Notes under the pieces: generated by a model
The model's input: only the letters and a program-made list of their open reading frames with translations
Databases searched by the model: none
Told to the model about the DNA's origin: nothing
Assembly: GCF_014851685.1 (NCBI RefSeq)
Contig: NZ_JACVAC010000010.1
Coordinates: 124,001 to 188,000, forward strand
Direction: 5' to 3'
DNA from: Pseudomonas sp. PDM05
Lineage (GTDB): Bacteria > Pseudomonadota > Gammaproteobacteria > Pseudomonadales > Pseudomonadaceae
DNA: 64,000 nt
Part shown: positions 41,839-51,047 of the stretch, piece after piece
Numbering within the stretch: the first letter of the stretch is position 1
How the letters are laid out: the number at the start of each line of letters is the position of its first letter
Program-made: the position numbers and the translations under genes

Positions 41839-42687
41839 ATGGACCACGGAAGTTTCGTCATCAACAAGCTGTTCAAGCACTACAACGTTCACGTTGAGCA
41901 ACTGGGCAACGACCCGCAGAAAGACACCGTATTGATGGTCAATGGCGCGCTGTCCACCACCCGCTCGTTCGCCCGCACCAGCAAGTGCCTGGCCGAGCAT
42001 TTCAATGTGTTGTTGTTCGACCTGCCCTTCTCGGGCTACTCGCGCGAGCACAACACCGACCTGGATCTGGTGACCAAGGACGATGAAGTCCAGATGCTGC
42101 GCGCCCTGGTGGAGCGCTTCGAGGTCAACCATCTGGTGTCGGCTTCGTGGGGTGGCATCTCCACGCTGCTGACCCTGGCGCACAACCCGCCATCGATCAA
42201 AAGCTCGGTGGTGATGGCCCTGGCCCCAGACCTCAACAGGGCGATGCTCGATTACGTGGAGCGCGTGCGCGTGCTGATCGAGGCGGATGACAAGTCCGCC
42301 GTCGGCCATTTGCTCAACGAGACGGTGGGCAAATACCTGTCGCCCCGGCTCAAGCGCAATAACCATCGGCACCTGTCGACCATGGCCACCACCGAATACC
42401 GCCAGGCGCGCTTTCATATTCATCAGGTGCTGGCGCTGGGCGATGGCAATTACCTGCCAGAGCTCAAGAAGATTGAAACGCCGGTGCACTTCATCAACGG
42501 TGCGCTGGATGAATACACGCCGGCCGCCGAGGCGCAGGTATTCAAGCAGTATGTGGGGCGCAGCAGCTTTGCTGTGGCCGAACATACCGGGCACTTGCTC
42601 GACCTCGAATCCAGTGAGGCCGCCGCGGCGGTGCACCGTGAACTGCTGGATTTCCTGGTGGGAAAACGCACGACGGATGGCGCATAA
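41839..42687 (+). CDS. RhlA-like 3-(3-hydroxyalkanoyloxy)alkanoate synthase
   Basis: A 282-residue alpha/beta hydrolase-fold acyltransferase much closer to P. aeruginosa RhlA than to PhaG as I remember them: LAEHFNVLLFDLPFSG, TKDDEVQMLRALVERFEVNH, SSVVMALAPDLNRAMLDYV and HLLNETVGKYLSPRLK. The nucleophile is Ser103 (SASWGGIST), with Asp in GALDEYT and His in HTGHLLDLES. RhlA joins two 3-hydroxyacyl chains into HAA, a surfactant. No rhlB or rhlR is nearby. ATG 41839 is 11 bases after AGGAAG; GTG 41803 in frame is an alternative. The next gene is an exporter. Confidence 0.82.
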   Translation: MDHGSFVINKLFKHYNVHVEQLGNDPQKDTVLMVNGALSTTRSFARTSKCLAEHFNVLLFDLPFSGYSREHNTDLDLVTKDDEVQMLRALVERFEVNHLVSASWGGISTLLTLAHNPPSIKSSVVMALAPDLNRAMLDYVERVRVLIEADDKSAVGHLLNETVGKYLSPRLKRNNHRHLSTMATTEYRQARFHIHQVLALGDGNYLPELKKIETPVHFINGALDEYTPAAEAQVFKQYVGRSSFAVAEHTGHLLDLESSEAAAAVHRELLDFLVGKRTTDGA

Positions 42688-42724
42688 TCGCCGACACATA
42701 GCCTGCTAACAAAAAGGGTTTTCT

Positions 42725-44131
42725 ATGCCGAATCGCGTCCCGCTCGATGCCAAGACCGCCCGCTGGCTCCCCTGGGTGGTGGCGATTGCCTTCTTCATGC
42801 AGTCGCTGGACGGGACGATTCTGAACACGGCACTGCCGGCCATGGCCCGGGACCTGGCGGAAAACCCACTGCGCATGCAAGGCGTGGTGATCGCCTACAT
42901 GCTCACCGTCGCCTTGCTGATCCCGGCCTCGGGCTGGATCGCCGACCGCTTCGGCACCAAGAAAATCTTCTTTGGCGCGATCATGCTGTTCAGCATCGGT
43001 TCGCTGCTGTGCGCGCTGTCCAGCAGCCTGACCATGCTGGTGGGCGCGCGGGTCATCCAGGGCTTGGGCGGTGCGTTGATGCTGCCGGTCGGGCGACTGG
43101 TGGTGCTGCGCGCCTACCCGCGTTCCGAACTGGTGCGGATCATGGGCTTTATCACCATCCCCGGCCTGCTTGGCCCGCTGCTCGGCCCGACCATGGGCGG
43201 CTGGATGGTGCAATACCTGACGTGGCACTGGATCTTTTTGATCAACCTGCCGGTGGGCATGATCGGTTGCTACGCCGTGTGGAAATTCATCCCCGACCTG
43301 CGCGGCAGCGAGCGCACACGCTTTGATAGCCTGGGTTTCTTGCTGTTTGGCGCGGCAATGGTGCTGATCACCATCGCCATGGAAGGCCTGGGCGAACTGC
43401 ACCTGCCGCACCTGCGGGTGATGTTGCTGCTGTTCAGCGGGCTGGCGTGCCTGGCGGCGTACTGGCTGCGCGCCGGGCATATCGATAACCCGTTGTTCTC
43501 GCCGGTGCTGTTCAAGACGCGCACCTTTGCGGTGGGCATCCTCGGCAACTTGTTTGCGCGCCTGGGCAGCGGCGCGCTGCCGTTCCTGGTGCCGCTGCTG
43601 TTGCAGGTGGCGCTGGGCTATTCGCCGTCGGAAGCCGGGATGAGCATGTTGCCGCTGGCGGCGGCGGCGATGTTTGCCAAGTCCATCGCGCGGCCGTTGA
43701 TCGAGCGACTGGGCTACCGCATCGTGCTGACCGGCAACACCCTGGCGCTGGGCATCATGCTGGCGAGCATGGGGCTGGTCACGGAACACACGCCCTACCC
43801 TTTGTTGCTGGGCATGCTGGCGGTGCTGGGGGCAATCAACTCGCTGCAATTCACCGCGATGAACACCGTCACCCTGATCGACCTCGACGACGCCCAGGCC
43901 AGCAGCGGCAACAGTTTGCTGTCGGTCGTGGCGCAATTGTCCCTCAGCCTTGGCGTGGCCTGCGCCGGTGCATTGCTCGGCGGGTTCACCGCAGAAACCG
44001 GCAACGATGGCGTGGAAAGCGTGCTCGGCGCGTTCCAGCTGACTTTCCTCACCGTAGGCATCATGGCGATGCTGGCGGCGGCGATCTTCCTGCAATTGTC
44101 GCCTAAAGGCAGCGGCAAGCCGCAAGTTTGA
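42725..44131 (+). CDS. DHA2-type MFS exporter (EmrB/MdtD-like)
   Basis: A 468-residue membrane protein with many hydrophobic segments and the drug:H+ antiporter motifs: FMQSLDGTILNTALPAMA in helix 1, GWIADRFGTKKIF in the loop after helix 2, and the motif C-like GLLGPLLGPTMGGWM. AAAAAGGG precedes the start, 38 bases after the rhlA-like stop, so export of its product is a reasonable guess. The last seven codons (GSGKPQV) are encoded by the left arm of a tandem repeat that runs on toward dbpA. Confidence 0.82.
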   Translation: MPNRVPLDAKTARWLPWVVAIAFFMQSLDGTILNTALPAMARDLAENPLRMQGVVIAYMLTVALLIPASGWIADRFGTKKIFFGAIMLFSIGSLLCALSSSLTMLVGARVIQGLGGALMLPVGRLVVLRAYPRSELVRIMGFITIPGLLGPLLGPTMGGWMVQYLTWHWIFLINLPVGMIGCYAVWKFIPDLRGSERTRFDSLGFLLFGAAMVLITIAMEGLGELHLPHLRVMLLLFSGLACLAAYWLRAGHIDNPLFSPVLFKTRTFAVGILGNLFARLGSGALPFLVPLLLQVALGYSPSEAGMSMLPLAAAAMFAKSIARPLIERLGYRIVLTGNTLALGIMLASMGLVTEHTPYPLLLGMLAVLGAINSLQFTAMNTVTLIDLDDAQASSGNSLLSVVAQLSLSLGVACAGALLGGFTAETGNDGVESVLGAFQLTFLTVGIMAMLAAAIFLQLSPKGSGKPQV

Positions 44132-44217
44132 AGCTGCAAGAAAAAGCGCTAACTTGCAGCTTGAAGCTCATAACTTGCCGCTGGCCCCCCCCTACTCCTC
44201 GTCGAGAACATACAAAC
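44111..44217. repeat. Tandem repeat copy 1 (inverted-repeat element)
   Basis: A 107-base unit with arms at 44111-44140 and 44153-44182 (AGCGGCAAG ... AAGCTGCAAG on each strand), then a C-run and CTACTCCTCGTCGAGAACAT. The stop codon of the MFS gene (44129-44131) lies in its left arm. Confidence 0.9.
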
Positions 44218-44321
44218 AGCGGCAAGCCGCAAGTTTGAAGCTGCAAGAAAAAGCGCTAACTTGCAGCTTGCAGCTCATAACTTGCCGCTGGCCCCCTACT
44301 CCTCGTCGAGAACATACAAAT
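44218..44321. repeat. Tandem repeat copy 2
   Basis: Almost identical to copy 1: three fewer C in the C-run, GAAGCT changed to GCAGCT in the right arm (44260-44289). It ends 56 bases before the dbpA start, so it lies in the dbpA leader or promoter. Confidence 0.9.
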
Positions 44322-44376
44322 AAACCCGAGGGGGCCTGCTACACTGCGCGACATTTTGTTTTGCAGAGCCAGTCCC

Positions 44377-45762
44377 GTGACTACCATCGCCACCGCTTTT
44401 AATACTTTGCCGCTGTCCGCCGCCATGCTGGCTAACCTCGACTCGCTGGGTTATGTCGAGATGACGCAGATCCAGGCGCAAAGCTTGCCGGTGATCCTCA
44501 AGGGGCTGGACCTGATCGCACAGGCCAAGACCGGCAGCGGCAAGACTGCCGCCTTCGGCATCGGCCTGTTGAACCCGATCAACCCGCGTTACTTCGGCTG
44601 CCAGGCGCTGGTGATGTGCCCGACCCGTGAGCTGGCCGACCAGGTCGCCAAGGAAATCCGTCGCCTGGCCCGTGCCGAAGACAACATCAAGGTCCTGACC
44701 CTGTGCGGTGGCGTGTCCCTCGGCCCGCAGATCGCCTCCCTGGAACACGGCGCCCACGTTATCGTCGGCACTCCGGGCCGGATCCAGCAGCACCTGCGCA
44801 AGGGTTCGCTGGTGCTGGATGGCTTGAATACGCTGATCCTCGACGAAGCCGACCGCATGCTCGACATGGGCTTCTACGATGCCATCGAAGACATCATCAG
44901 CAAGACCCCGGCACGCCGCCAGACCCTGCTGTTCTCGGCCACCTACCCGGTAAGCATCAAGCAGTTGGCCTCCAAGTTCATGCGCGCGCCGCAGCAAGTG
45001 AAGGCCGAGGCGTTCCACTCCGACGATCAGATCGAACAGCGTTTCTTCGAAATCTCGCCGGAAGAGCGCATGGATGCCGTGACCAAAGTCCTGGCGCACT
45101 TCCGCCCGGCCTCTTGCGTGGCGTTCTGCTTTACCAAGCAGCAAGTGCAGGAAACCGTCGACCACCTGACGTCCAAGGGCATCTCCGCCGTTGGCCTGCA
45201 TGGCGACCTGGAACAGCGCGACCGCGACCAGGTACTGGCGATGTTCGCCAACCGCAGCACCTCGGTGCTGGTAGCGACCGACGTCGCCGCCCGTGGCCTG
45301 GACATCGACTCGCTGGACATGGTGATCAACGTCGAACTGGCCCGTGACTCGGAAATCCACATCCACCGCGTCGGCCGTACCGGCCGTGCCGGTGAGACCG
45401 GGATTGCGATCAGCCTGGTGGCGCCGTCCGAAGCGCACCGCGCCCAGGCTATCGAGCAGTTGCAGAAGTCGCCGTTGAACTGGGACCAACTGGACAACCT
45501 CAAGCCGCAAAGTGGTGGGCCGTTGCTGCCGGTCATGAGCACCCTGTGCATCGCCGCTGGCCGTAAAGACAAAGTGCGTCCGGGTGACATCCTCGGTGCA
45601 CTGACGGGTGAAGCCGGGATTCCGGGGGCCCAGGTCGGCAAGATCGCGATTTTCGACTTCCAGGCCTTTGTGGCCGTGGAACGCGGCATCGCCAAGCAGG
45701 CGTTGCAGCGTTTGAATGACGGCAAGATCAAGGGCCGTTCGTTGCGCGTGCGGATCCTGTAA
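44377..45762 (+). CDS. dbpA: ATP-dependent 23S rRNA helicase DbpA
   Basis: A 461-residue DEAD-box helicase. Q motif region YVEMTQIQAQSLPVI, Walker A AKTGSGKTAA, DEADRMLD, SAT and HRVGRTGRAG are present. The C-terminal domain (about 385-461, with VGKIAIFDFQAFVAVE and GKIKGRSLRVRIL) is the DbpA domain that binds 23S rRNA hairpin 92 in ribosome assembly. I chose GTG 44377 because the product then begins like E. coli DbpA (TAFNTLPL). Confidence 0.92.
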   Translation: MTTIATAFNTLPLSAAMLANLDSLGYVEMTQIQAQSLPVILKGLDLIAQAKTGSGKTAAFGIGLLNPINPRYFGCQALVMCPTRELADQVAKEIRRLARAEDNIKVLTLCGGVSLGPQIASLEHGAHVIVGTPGRIQQHLRKGSLVLDGLNTLILDEADRMLDMGFYDAIEDIISKTPARRQTLLFSATYPVSIKQLASKFMRAPQQVKAEAFHSDDQIEQRFFEISPEERMDAVTKVLAHFRPASCVAFCFTKQQVQETVDHLTSKGISAVGLHGDLEQRDRDQVLAMFANRSTSVLVATDVAARGLDIDSLDMVINVELARDSEIHIHRVGRTGRAGETGIAISLVAPSEAHRAQAIEQLQKSPLNWDQLDNLKPQSGGPLLPVMSTLCIAAGRKDKVRPGDILGALTGEAGIPGAQVGKIAIFDFQAFVAVERGIAKQALQRLNDGKIKGRSLRVRIL

Positions 45763-45791
45763 CACGATCTCCCACCCAATGGAGATCCAAA

Positions 45792-45880
45792 TGTGGGAGC
45801 GGGCTTGCTCGCGAATGCGGTGTATCAGTCAGACATATAACGACTGACACTCCCCATTCGCGAGCAAGCCCGCTCCCACA
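45792..45880. repeat. REP doublet after dbpA
   Basis: Inverted pair of the CGGGCTTGCTCGCGAA type with TGTGGG ends outward. Confidence 0.92.
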
Positions 45881-45924
45881 CTTTTGACTGTATTCCAATT
45901 CAGAATTTGTATGAGGACGTGGCT

Positions 45925-47103
45925 GTGCGCTCGACCGAAGTAGTGATCATTGGCGCCGGCGCCGCAGGCTTGATGTGCGCACTGACCGCCGCCGGGCGCG
46001 GGCGCAAGGTGATGCTGATCGACCATGCCAACAAGGCCGGCAAGAAGATCCTGATGTCCGGCGGTGGCCGCTGCAATTTCACCAACCTGTACACCGAGCC
46101 GGCCAACTTCCTCTCGCACAATGCGCACTTCTGCAAATCCGCCCTGGCGCGCTACACCCAGTGGGATTTCATCGGGCTGGTGGCCAAGCACGGCGTGCCG
46201 TACCACGAGAAGAAACTCGGCCAGCTGTTCTGCGATAACAAGTCCAGCGACATCCTCGGCATGCTGCTCGACGAATGCATCCAGACCGGCGTCAGCCTGC
46301 ACCTGGACACCTCCATCCAGGAGATCGCCAAAGTCGACAGCGGCTACCAATTGCAGACCACCCTCGGCGAACTGCGCTGCGAGTCCCTGGTGATCGCCAC
46401 CGGCGGCCTGTCGATTCCAACCTTGGGCGCCACCGGCTTTGGCTATCAGGTGGCCAGGCAATTCGGCCACGAACTGCTGCCGACCCGCGCCGGGCTGGTG
46501 CCATTCACCATCACCGACCAGCTCAAGGACTTGTGCGGCGAGTTGTCCGGCACCTCGGTGGATTGCCTGGTCAGCTGCAACGACCAGAGCTTTCGCGAGA
46601 ACATCCTGTTTACCCACCGCGGCCTGAGCGGCCCGGCGATCTTGCAGATTTCCTCGTATTGGGAACCCGGCGACACCGTGGAGATCAACCTGCTGCCCGA
46701 CCACGACGCCCACACCTGGCTGCAACAGCAACAGGCCGAGCGTGCGAACAGCGAGCTGAAAACCCTGCTGGGCGAGATCTTCACCAAGAAGATGGCCAAC
46801 CTGCTGGCGGAAACCTGGTTTGTGTCCAAGCCGATGAAGCAGTACACCCATGCGGAGATTGCCGATATTGCGCAAAAACTCGGCAGTTGGCAGCTAGTGC
46901 CGGCGGGCACCGAGGGCTATCGCACGGCCGAGGTAACGCTGGGCGGGGTGGATACGCGGGAGGTGTCGTCTAAGACCATGGAATCCCTGAAAAGCCCTGG
47001 GCTGTACTTTATCGGTGAAGTGCTGGATGTGACCGGTCACTTGGGCGGGTTCAACTTCCAGTGGGCGTGGGCTTCGGGCTACGCTGCCGCACAATACGCC
47101 TGA
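45925..47103 (+). CDS. HI0933/YhiN-family flavoprotein
   Basis: A 392-residue FAD-binding protein: VVIIGAGAAGLMCALTAAGRG at the start is the dinucleotide-binding motif (in two overlapping parts), and KAGKKILMSGGGRCNFTN is the signature of the HI0933 family. The ending LYFIGEVLDVTGHLGGFNFQ plus AWASGYAA is the second FAD motif. GAGGAC lies 6 bases before GTG 45925. The physiological substrate is not known for this family; some members act on tRNA or flavins, but this cannot be read here. Confidence 0.85.
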   Translation: MRSTEVVIIGAGAAGLMCALTAAGRGRKVMLIDHANKAGKKILMSGGGRCNFTNLYTEPANFLSHNAHFCKSALARYTQWDFIGLVAKHGVPYHEKKLGQLFCDNKSSDILGMLLDECIQTGVSLHLDTSIQEIAKVDSGYQLQTTLGELRCESLVIATGGLSIPTLGATGFGYQVARQFGHELLPTRAGLVPFTITDQLKDLCGELSGTSVDCLVSCNDQSFRENILFTHRGLSGPAILQISSYWEPGDTVEINLLPDHDAHTWLQQQQAERANSELKTLLGEIFTKKMANLLAETWFVSKPMKQYTHAEIADIAQKLGSWQLVPAGTEGYRTAEVTLGGVDTREVSSKTMESLKSPGLYFIGEVLDVTGHLGGFNFQWAWASGYAAAQYA

Positions 47104-47137
47104 CATCACGGTTTCAACCTTTGAAATGCAATCCCCT

Positions 47138-47164
47138 GTGGGAGCTGGCTTGCCTGCTCCTACA
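47138..47164. repeat. Single truncated REP hairpin
   Basis: TGTGGGAGCTGGCTTGCC is followed directly by TGCTCCTACA, so one REP arm folds back on a short partner. It is a collapsed doublet between two plus-strand genes. Confidence 0.75.
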
Positions 47165-47274
47165 GGGTTATGGGGTGTTGCTGAAATAATTGCGAGTAGA
47201 TGTGATCACGACCCTTGCCGTGGCGTCACTGATGCGCCAACTTAACGGCATCGTCCCGGAAGACTCCAGCCTTC

Positions 47275-49458
47275 ATGTCATCGACCTCGTTCAAGCAGTC
47301 CCTGCGCCGCCTGTGGGCGCTGGATAAATTCAGCTACAGCATCCGGGTGTTCATCGCCCTCACCGGCAGTATGGCGCTGTGCTGGTATCAGGATGAGATG
47401 ACCCTGCTGATCCCGCTGTTCCTGGGGATTATCGCCAGTGCCCTGGCCGAGACCGACGACAGCTGGCAAGGCCGCCTCAACGCCCTGGCCGTGACACTGG
47501 TGTGTTTCAGCATTGCCGCGCTATCCGTGGAGTTGCTGTTCCCCTACCCGTGGATTTTCGCGATTTCCCTGGCCCTGGCCACCTTCTGCCTGACCATGCT
47601 CGGCGCCTTGGGCGAACGCTACGGGGCGATTGCCTCGGCGACGCTGATCCTGTCGGTGTACACCATGATCGGCGTGGACCAGCGCGGTGGCGCGGTCTCG
47701 GACTTCTGGCATGAACCACTGCTGCTGGTGGCCGGTGCGGCCTGGTACGGCGCGTTGTCGGTGCTGTGGCAGGCGCTGTTTTCCAACCAGCCGGTGCAAC
47801 AGAGCCTGGCGCGGTTGTTCCGCGAACTGGGGCGCTACCTCAAGCTCAAATCGTCGCTTTTCGAACCGATCCGCCAGCTGGATGTGGAAGCGCGCCGCCT
47901 GGAACTGGCCCAGCAAAACGGCCGGGTGGTCGCCGCACTGAATGCCGCGAAGGAAATCATCCTGCACCGCGTGGGCAATGGCCGACCGGGTTCGAAGGTC
48001 AGTCGCTACCTCAAGCTGTACTTCCTCGCCCAGGACATCCACGAACGCGCCAGCTCGTCGCACTACCCCTACAACGCCCTGGCCGAAGCCTTTTTCCACA
48101 GTGACGTGCTGTTCCGCTGCCAGCGCCTGCTGCGCCAGCAAGGCAAGGCCTGCCAGGCCTTGGCCGAGTCGATCCAACTGCGCCAGCCATTCATCTATGA
48201 CGCCAGCTTCGCCGAAGCCCTGGGTGACCTGAACGCATCCCTGGAACACCTGCGCATCCAGAGCAACCCGGCCTGGCGCGGCCTGCTGCGTTCGTTGCGT
48301 GCACTGGCGGCCAACCTGTCCACACTGGACCGCCTGCTCGGCGACGCGAGCAACCCCGATAGCCTGGCCGACGCCACCGACAGCAACCTGCTCGACCGTG
48401 CCCCGCGCAACCTCAAGGAAATGTGGACGCGCCTGCGCACGCAGATGACGCCGACCTCGTTGCTGTTCCGCCATGCGCTGCGCCTGTCCCTGGCGCTGAC
48501 CGTCGGCTACGGCATGCTGCATGCGATCCACGCCTCGCAAGGCTACTGGATCATCCTCACTACACTGTTCGTGTGCCAGCCGAACTACGGCGCCACGCGG
48601 CGCAAGCTCGGCCAGCGGATCATCGGCACCGCCATCGGCCTGACCGTGGCCTGGGCGCTGTTTGATCTGTTCCCCAGCCCGCTGGTGCAGTCGATGTTCG
48701 CCATCGCCGCCGGCCTGGTGTTCTTTATCAACCGCACCACCCGCTACACCCTGGCCACGGCGGCGATCACCCTGATGGTGCTGTTCTGCTTCAACCAGGT
48801 GGGCGACGGCTACGGGCTGTTCCTGCCGCGCCTGTTCGATACCTTGCTTGGCAGCCTGATCGCCGGCCTGGCGGTGTTCCTGTTCCTGCCGGACTGGCAA
48901 GGTCGACGCCTGAACAAGGTGCTGGCCAACACCCTGACCTGCAACAGCATCTACCTGCGCCAGATCATGCAGCAGTACGCCGCCGGCAAGAGCGACGACC
49001 TCGCCTATCGCCTGGCCCGGCGCAACGCGCACAACGCCGATGCGGCGTTGTCCACCACCCTGGCGAACATGCTGATGGAGCCGGGGCACTTCCGCAAGGA
49101 AGCCGATGTGGGCTTTCGCTTCCTGGTGCTGTCACACACCTTGCTCAGCTACTTGTCGGGGCTGGGGGCGCACCGCGAAACGCAGTTGCCGGCCGAGGTG
49201 CGCGAGCATCTGATCGACGGCGCCGGCAAGACATTGGCGGCGAGCATCGATGAGATCGCCACGGGGCTGGCGAACAAGCAGCCGATTGCGATTCAGAGTG
49301 ATGCCGAGGAAGCGTTGGCGGCGGAGTTGGAGCAGATGCCGGATGAGATTGATGAGGGGCAGCGATTGGTGCAGACGCAGTTGGCGTTGATTTGTCGGCA
49401 GCTGGGGCCGTTGCGGACTCTGGCGGCGCATCTGATCAAAGAAACCGGCGAGGCTTAG
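47275..49458 (+). CDS. yccS: YccS-type inner-membrane protein (FUSC family)
   Basis: A 727-residue membrane protein in two halves. Each has a hydrophobic block: about 20-170 (GSMALCWYQDEMTLLIPLFL, SLALATFCLTMLGALGERYG) and about 395-540 (LRLSLALTVGYGMLHAI, GYWIILTTLFVCQPNYGATR, RIIGTAIGLTVAWALFDLF). Cytoplasmic regions follow each block. The GYWI(I/L)LT ... PNYGAT ... R GTA pattern is the FUSC/YccS signature. A transport role, perhaps for aromatic acids as in AaeB relatives, is inferred from the superfamily. The binding site is poor. Confidence 0.85.
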   Translation: MSSTSFKQSLRRLWALDKFSYSIRVFIALTGSMALCWYQDEMTLLIPLFLGIIASALAETDDSWQGRLNALAVTLVCFSIAALSVELLFPYPWIFAISLALATFCLTMLGALGERYGAIASATLILSVYTMIGVDQRGGAVSDFWHEPLLLVAGAAWYGALSVLWQALFSNQPVQQSLARLFRELGRYLKLKSSLFEPIRQLDVEARRLELAQQNGRVVAALNAAKEIILHRVGNGRPGSKVSRYLKLYFLAQDIHERASSSHYPYNALAEAFFHSDVLFRCQRLLRQQGKACQALAESIQLRQPFIYDASFAEALGDLNASLEHLRIQSNPAWRGLLRSLRALAANLSTLDRLLGDASNPDSLADATDSNLLDRAPRNLKEMWTRLRTQMTPTSLLFRHALRLSLALTVGYGMLHAIHASQGYWIILTTLFVCQPNYGATRRKLGQRIIGTAIGLTVAWALFDLFPSPLVQSMFAIAAGLVFFINRTTRYTLATAAITLMVLFCFNQVGDGYGLFLPRLFDTLLGSLIAGLAVFLFLPDWQGRRLNKVLANTLTCNSIYLRQIMQQYAAGKSDDLAYRLARRNAHNADAALSTTLANMLMEPGHFRKEADVGFRFLVLSHTLLSYLSGLGAHRETQLPAEVREHLIDGAGKTLAASIDEIATGLANKQPIAIQSDAEEALAAELEQMPDEIDEGQRLVQTQLALICRQLGPLRTLAAHLIKETGEA

Positions 49459-49464
49459 ATCGAT

Positions 49465-49547
49465 ATCGCGGGCAAGCCCGCTCCCACAGGGGAATGCATT
49501 CCTACAGATAAATGCATTTCAAATGTGGGAGCGGGCTTGCCCGCGAT
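49465..49547. repeat. REP doublet (CGGGCTTGCCCGCGAT type), reversed configuration
   Basis: Inverted units with TGTGGG ends inward, between the yccS and solute-binding protein genes (convergent). Confidence 0.9.
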
Positions 49548-49563
49548 GAGGCCCTTCCAGGCA

Positions 49564-50301
49564 CTACATCCCATGCGCCTTCATCAACCGCGCATAACTG
49601 CCATCATCCTTCATCCGGGCAATCTCCCGATCAAAACTGGCAACGATCTGTGCATGCTCGGGGTTCTTCAGGCTCACCAGGATATGCAGGCTGTTTTCAC
49701 TCAACGGTGTGGGTAGAAACTCCACCGCATTGCGCACCTTGGGCGACTCCCGTGCCAGGTAATAGCGCGCCACATACTCATCCTCCACCGTCAGCCGTAC
49801 CCGTTGCGCCGCCAGCATGCGCACGGCCATGGCGAAGCTGTGCACCGGGACTTTCTGCAACTGCGCATCGCCGTCGAACGCTGCGGAGTAGGCATAGCCG
49901 CGCACCACCGCGATGGGGTACGCGTGCAATTGCTCAAGGTTGTTGAACTCGATAGGGTCGTCGCGTCGCTTGATGATACGCACGCGGTTGAGCAGGTACT
50001 CGCCGGAAAACTGGCCCAGCCGGGTACGGGCATCGTCGTACCAGGCATTGACCAGCACGTCGTAGCGCCCGTCACCCACGCCCATCAGCGCACGGGCCCA
50101 GGGCACCTGCTCGAAATCACTGGCGTAGCCGGCACGGGCCAAGGCTGTGCTGACGATGTCGGTGGCCAAGCCGCCATTGATCAAGGTGGCATCGGTAAAG
50201 GGAGGCCAGGCATCCGCCACCAAGCGTAAACGCTGTGCGAACGCCGGCTGGGCCAGCAACAACACTCCAATCAAAGCAACGGCACGAAACAATCGCGGCA
50301 T
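49564..50301 (-). CDS. Orphan periplasmic solute-binding protein (SBP_bac_3 type)
   Basis: A 245-residue protein with a signal peptide (LFRAVALIGVLLLAQPAFA, cut near residue 22). The mature start RLRLVADAWPPFTDATLING and GLATDIVSTALARAGY are typical of the amino-acid-type family 3 binding proteins, and PWARALMGVGDGRYDVLVNA fits too. No permease or ATPase gene is nearby. I chose ATG 50301 with AAGG about 9 bases upstream; a second ATG at 50310 abuts that site. Confidence 0.75.
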   Translation of the reverse strand: MPRLFRAVALIGVLLLAQPAFAQRLRLVADAWPPFTDATLINGGLATDIVSTALARAGYASDFEQVPWARALMGVGDGRYDVLVNAWYDDARTRLGQFSGEYLLNRVRIIKRRDDPIEFNNLEQLHAYPIAVVRGYAYSAAFDGDAQLQKVPVHSFAMAVRMLAAQRVRLTVEDEYVARYYLARESPKVRNAVEFLPTPLSENSLHILVSLKNPEHAQIVASFDREIARMKDDGSYARLMKAHGM

Positions 50302-50478
50302 GCTCAACATCCTTGGCGGGCCCAGAGGTTCTAACAGTAGCTCAAGATTACACAAAGAAACGGGCGGCGAATGCACCCAATGATGGCAAATTGATTTCAC
50401 TCACAAAAAATAGCTGATTTAGACACAATCGCTCGTCGCGCTTACTATCCAGAACACCTACTGATAAGAGATTTCGCC

Positions 50479-50931
50479 ATGACAGTCGATTGGGTCTGCA
50501 AACATCACACCGACCTGGGCAAGGAGCAGCTGTACGAGATCCTGCGCCTGCGTGGCGAGGTGTTCGTCGTCGAGCAAAAGTGCGTCTACCAAGACATCGA
50601 CGGGCAGGATCTGGAAGGCGACACCCACCACCTGATGGCCTGGCAGGATGACCAGTTGGTGGCCTACCTGCGCCTGCTGGACCCGGAGTCCCAGGGCGGC
50701 GATGTGGTCATCGGCCGGGTGATCGTGGCGCCGGTGGCGCGGGGCACCGGCTTGGGCCACCAGATGATGGAAGAGACGCTCAAGCGGATTGCCGACATCT
50801 GGCCCGAGACGCCGATCTTTCTGTCGGCCCAGGCCCATTTGCAGGGGTATTACGGGCGGTATGGGTTTGTGGTGGCGGGGGAGGAATATCTGGAGGATGA
50901 CATTCCGCATATTGGGATGCGGCGCTCCTGA
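50479..50931 (+). CDS. elaA: ElaA-like GNAT acetyltransferase
   Basis: A 150-residue GNAT enzyme. LYEILRLRGEVFVVEQKCVY and QDIDGQDLEGDTHHL are ElaA hallmarks; IGRVIVAPVARGTGLGHQMM is the acetyl-CoA-binding motif A, and LQGYYGRYGFVVAGEEYLED with DDIPHIGM closes the fold. The target of acetylation is not known. Confidence 0.85.
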   Translation: MTVDWVCKHHTDLGKEQLYEILRLRGEVFVVEQKCVYQDIDGQDLEGDTHHLMAWQDDQLVAYLRLLDPESQGGDVVIGRVIVAPVARGTGLGHQMMEETLKRIADIWPETPIFLSAQAHLQGYYGRYGFVVAGEEYLEDDIPHIGMRRS

Positions 50932-50938
50932 GGGCCCC

Positions 50939-51020
50939 ATCGCAGGCAAGCCAGCTCCCACATTTTGACCGCATTCTCATGCCAGAACTCGGTCAAGTGT
51001 GGGAGCGGGCTTGCTCGCGA
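50939..51020. repeat. Hybrid REP doublet, reversed configuration
   Basis: The left unit is of the CTGGCTTGCCTGCGAT type and the right of the CGGGCTTGCTCGCGAA type, with TGTGGG ends inward. Confidence 0.88.
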
Positions 51021-51047
51021 AGGCGTCAGCCCCTTCACCACCAAACC

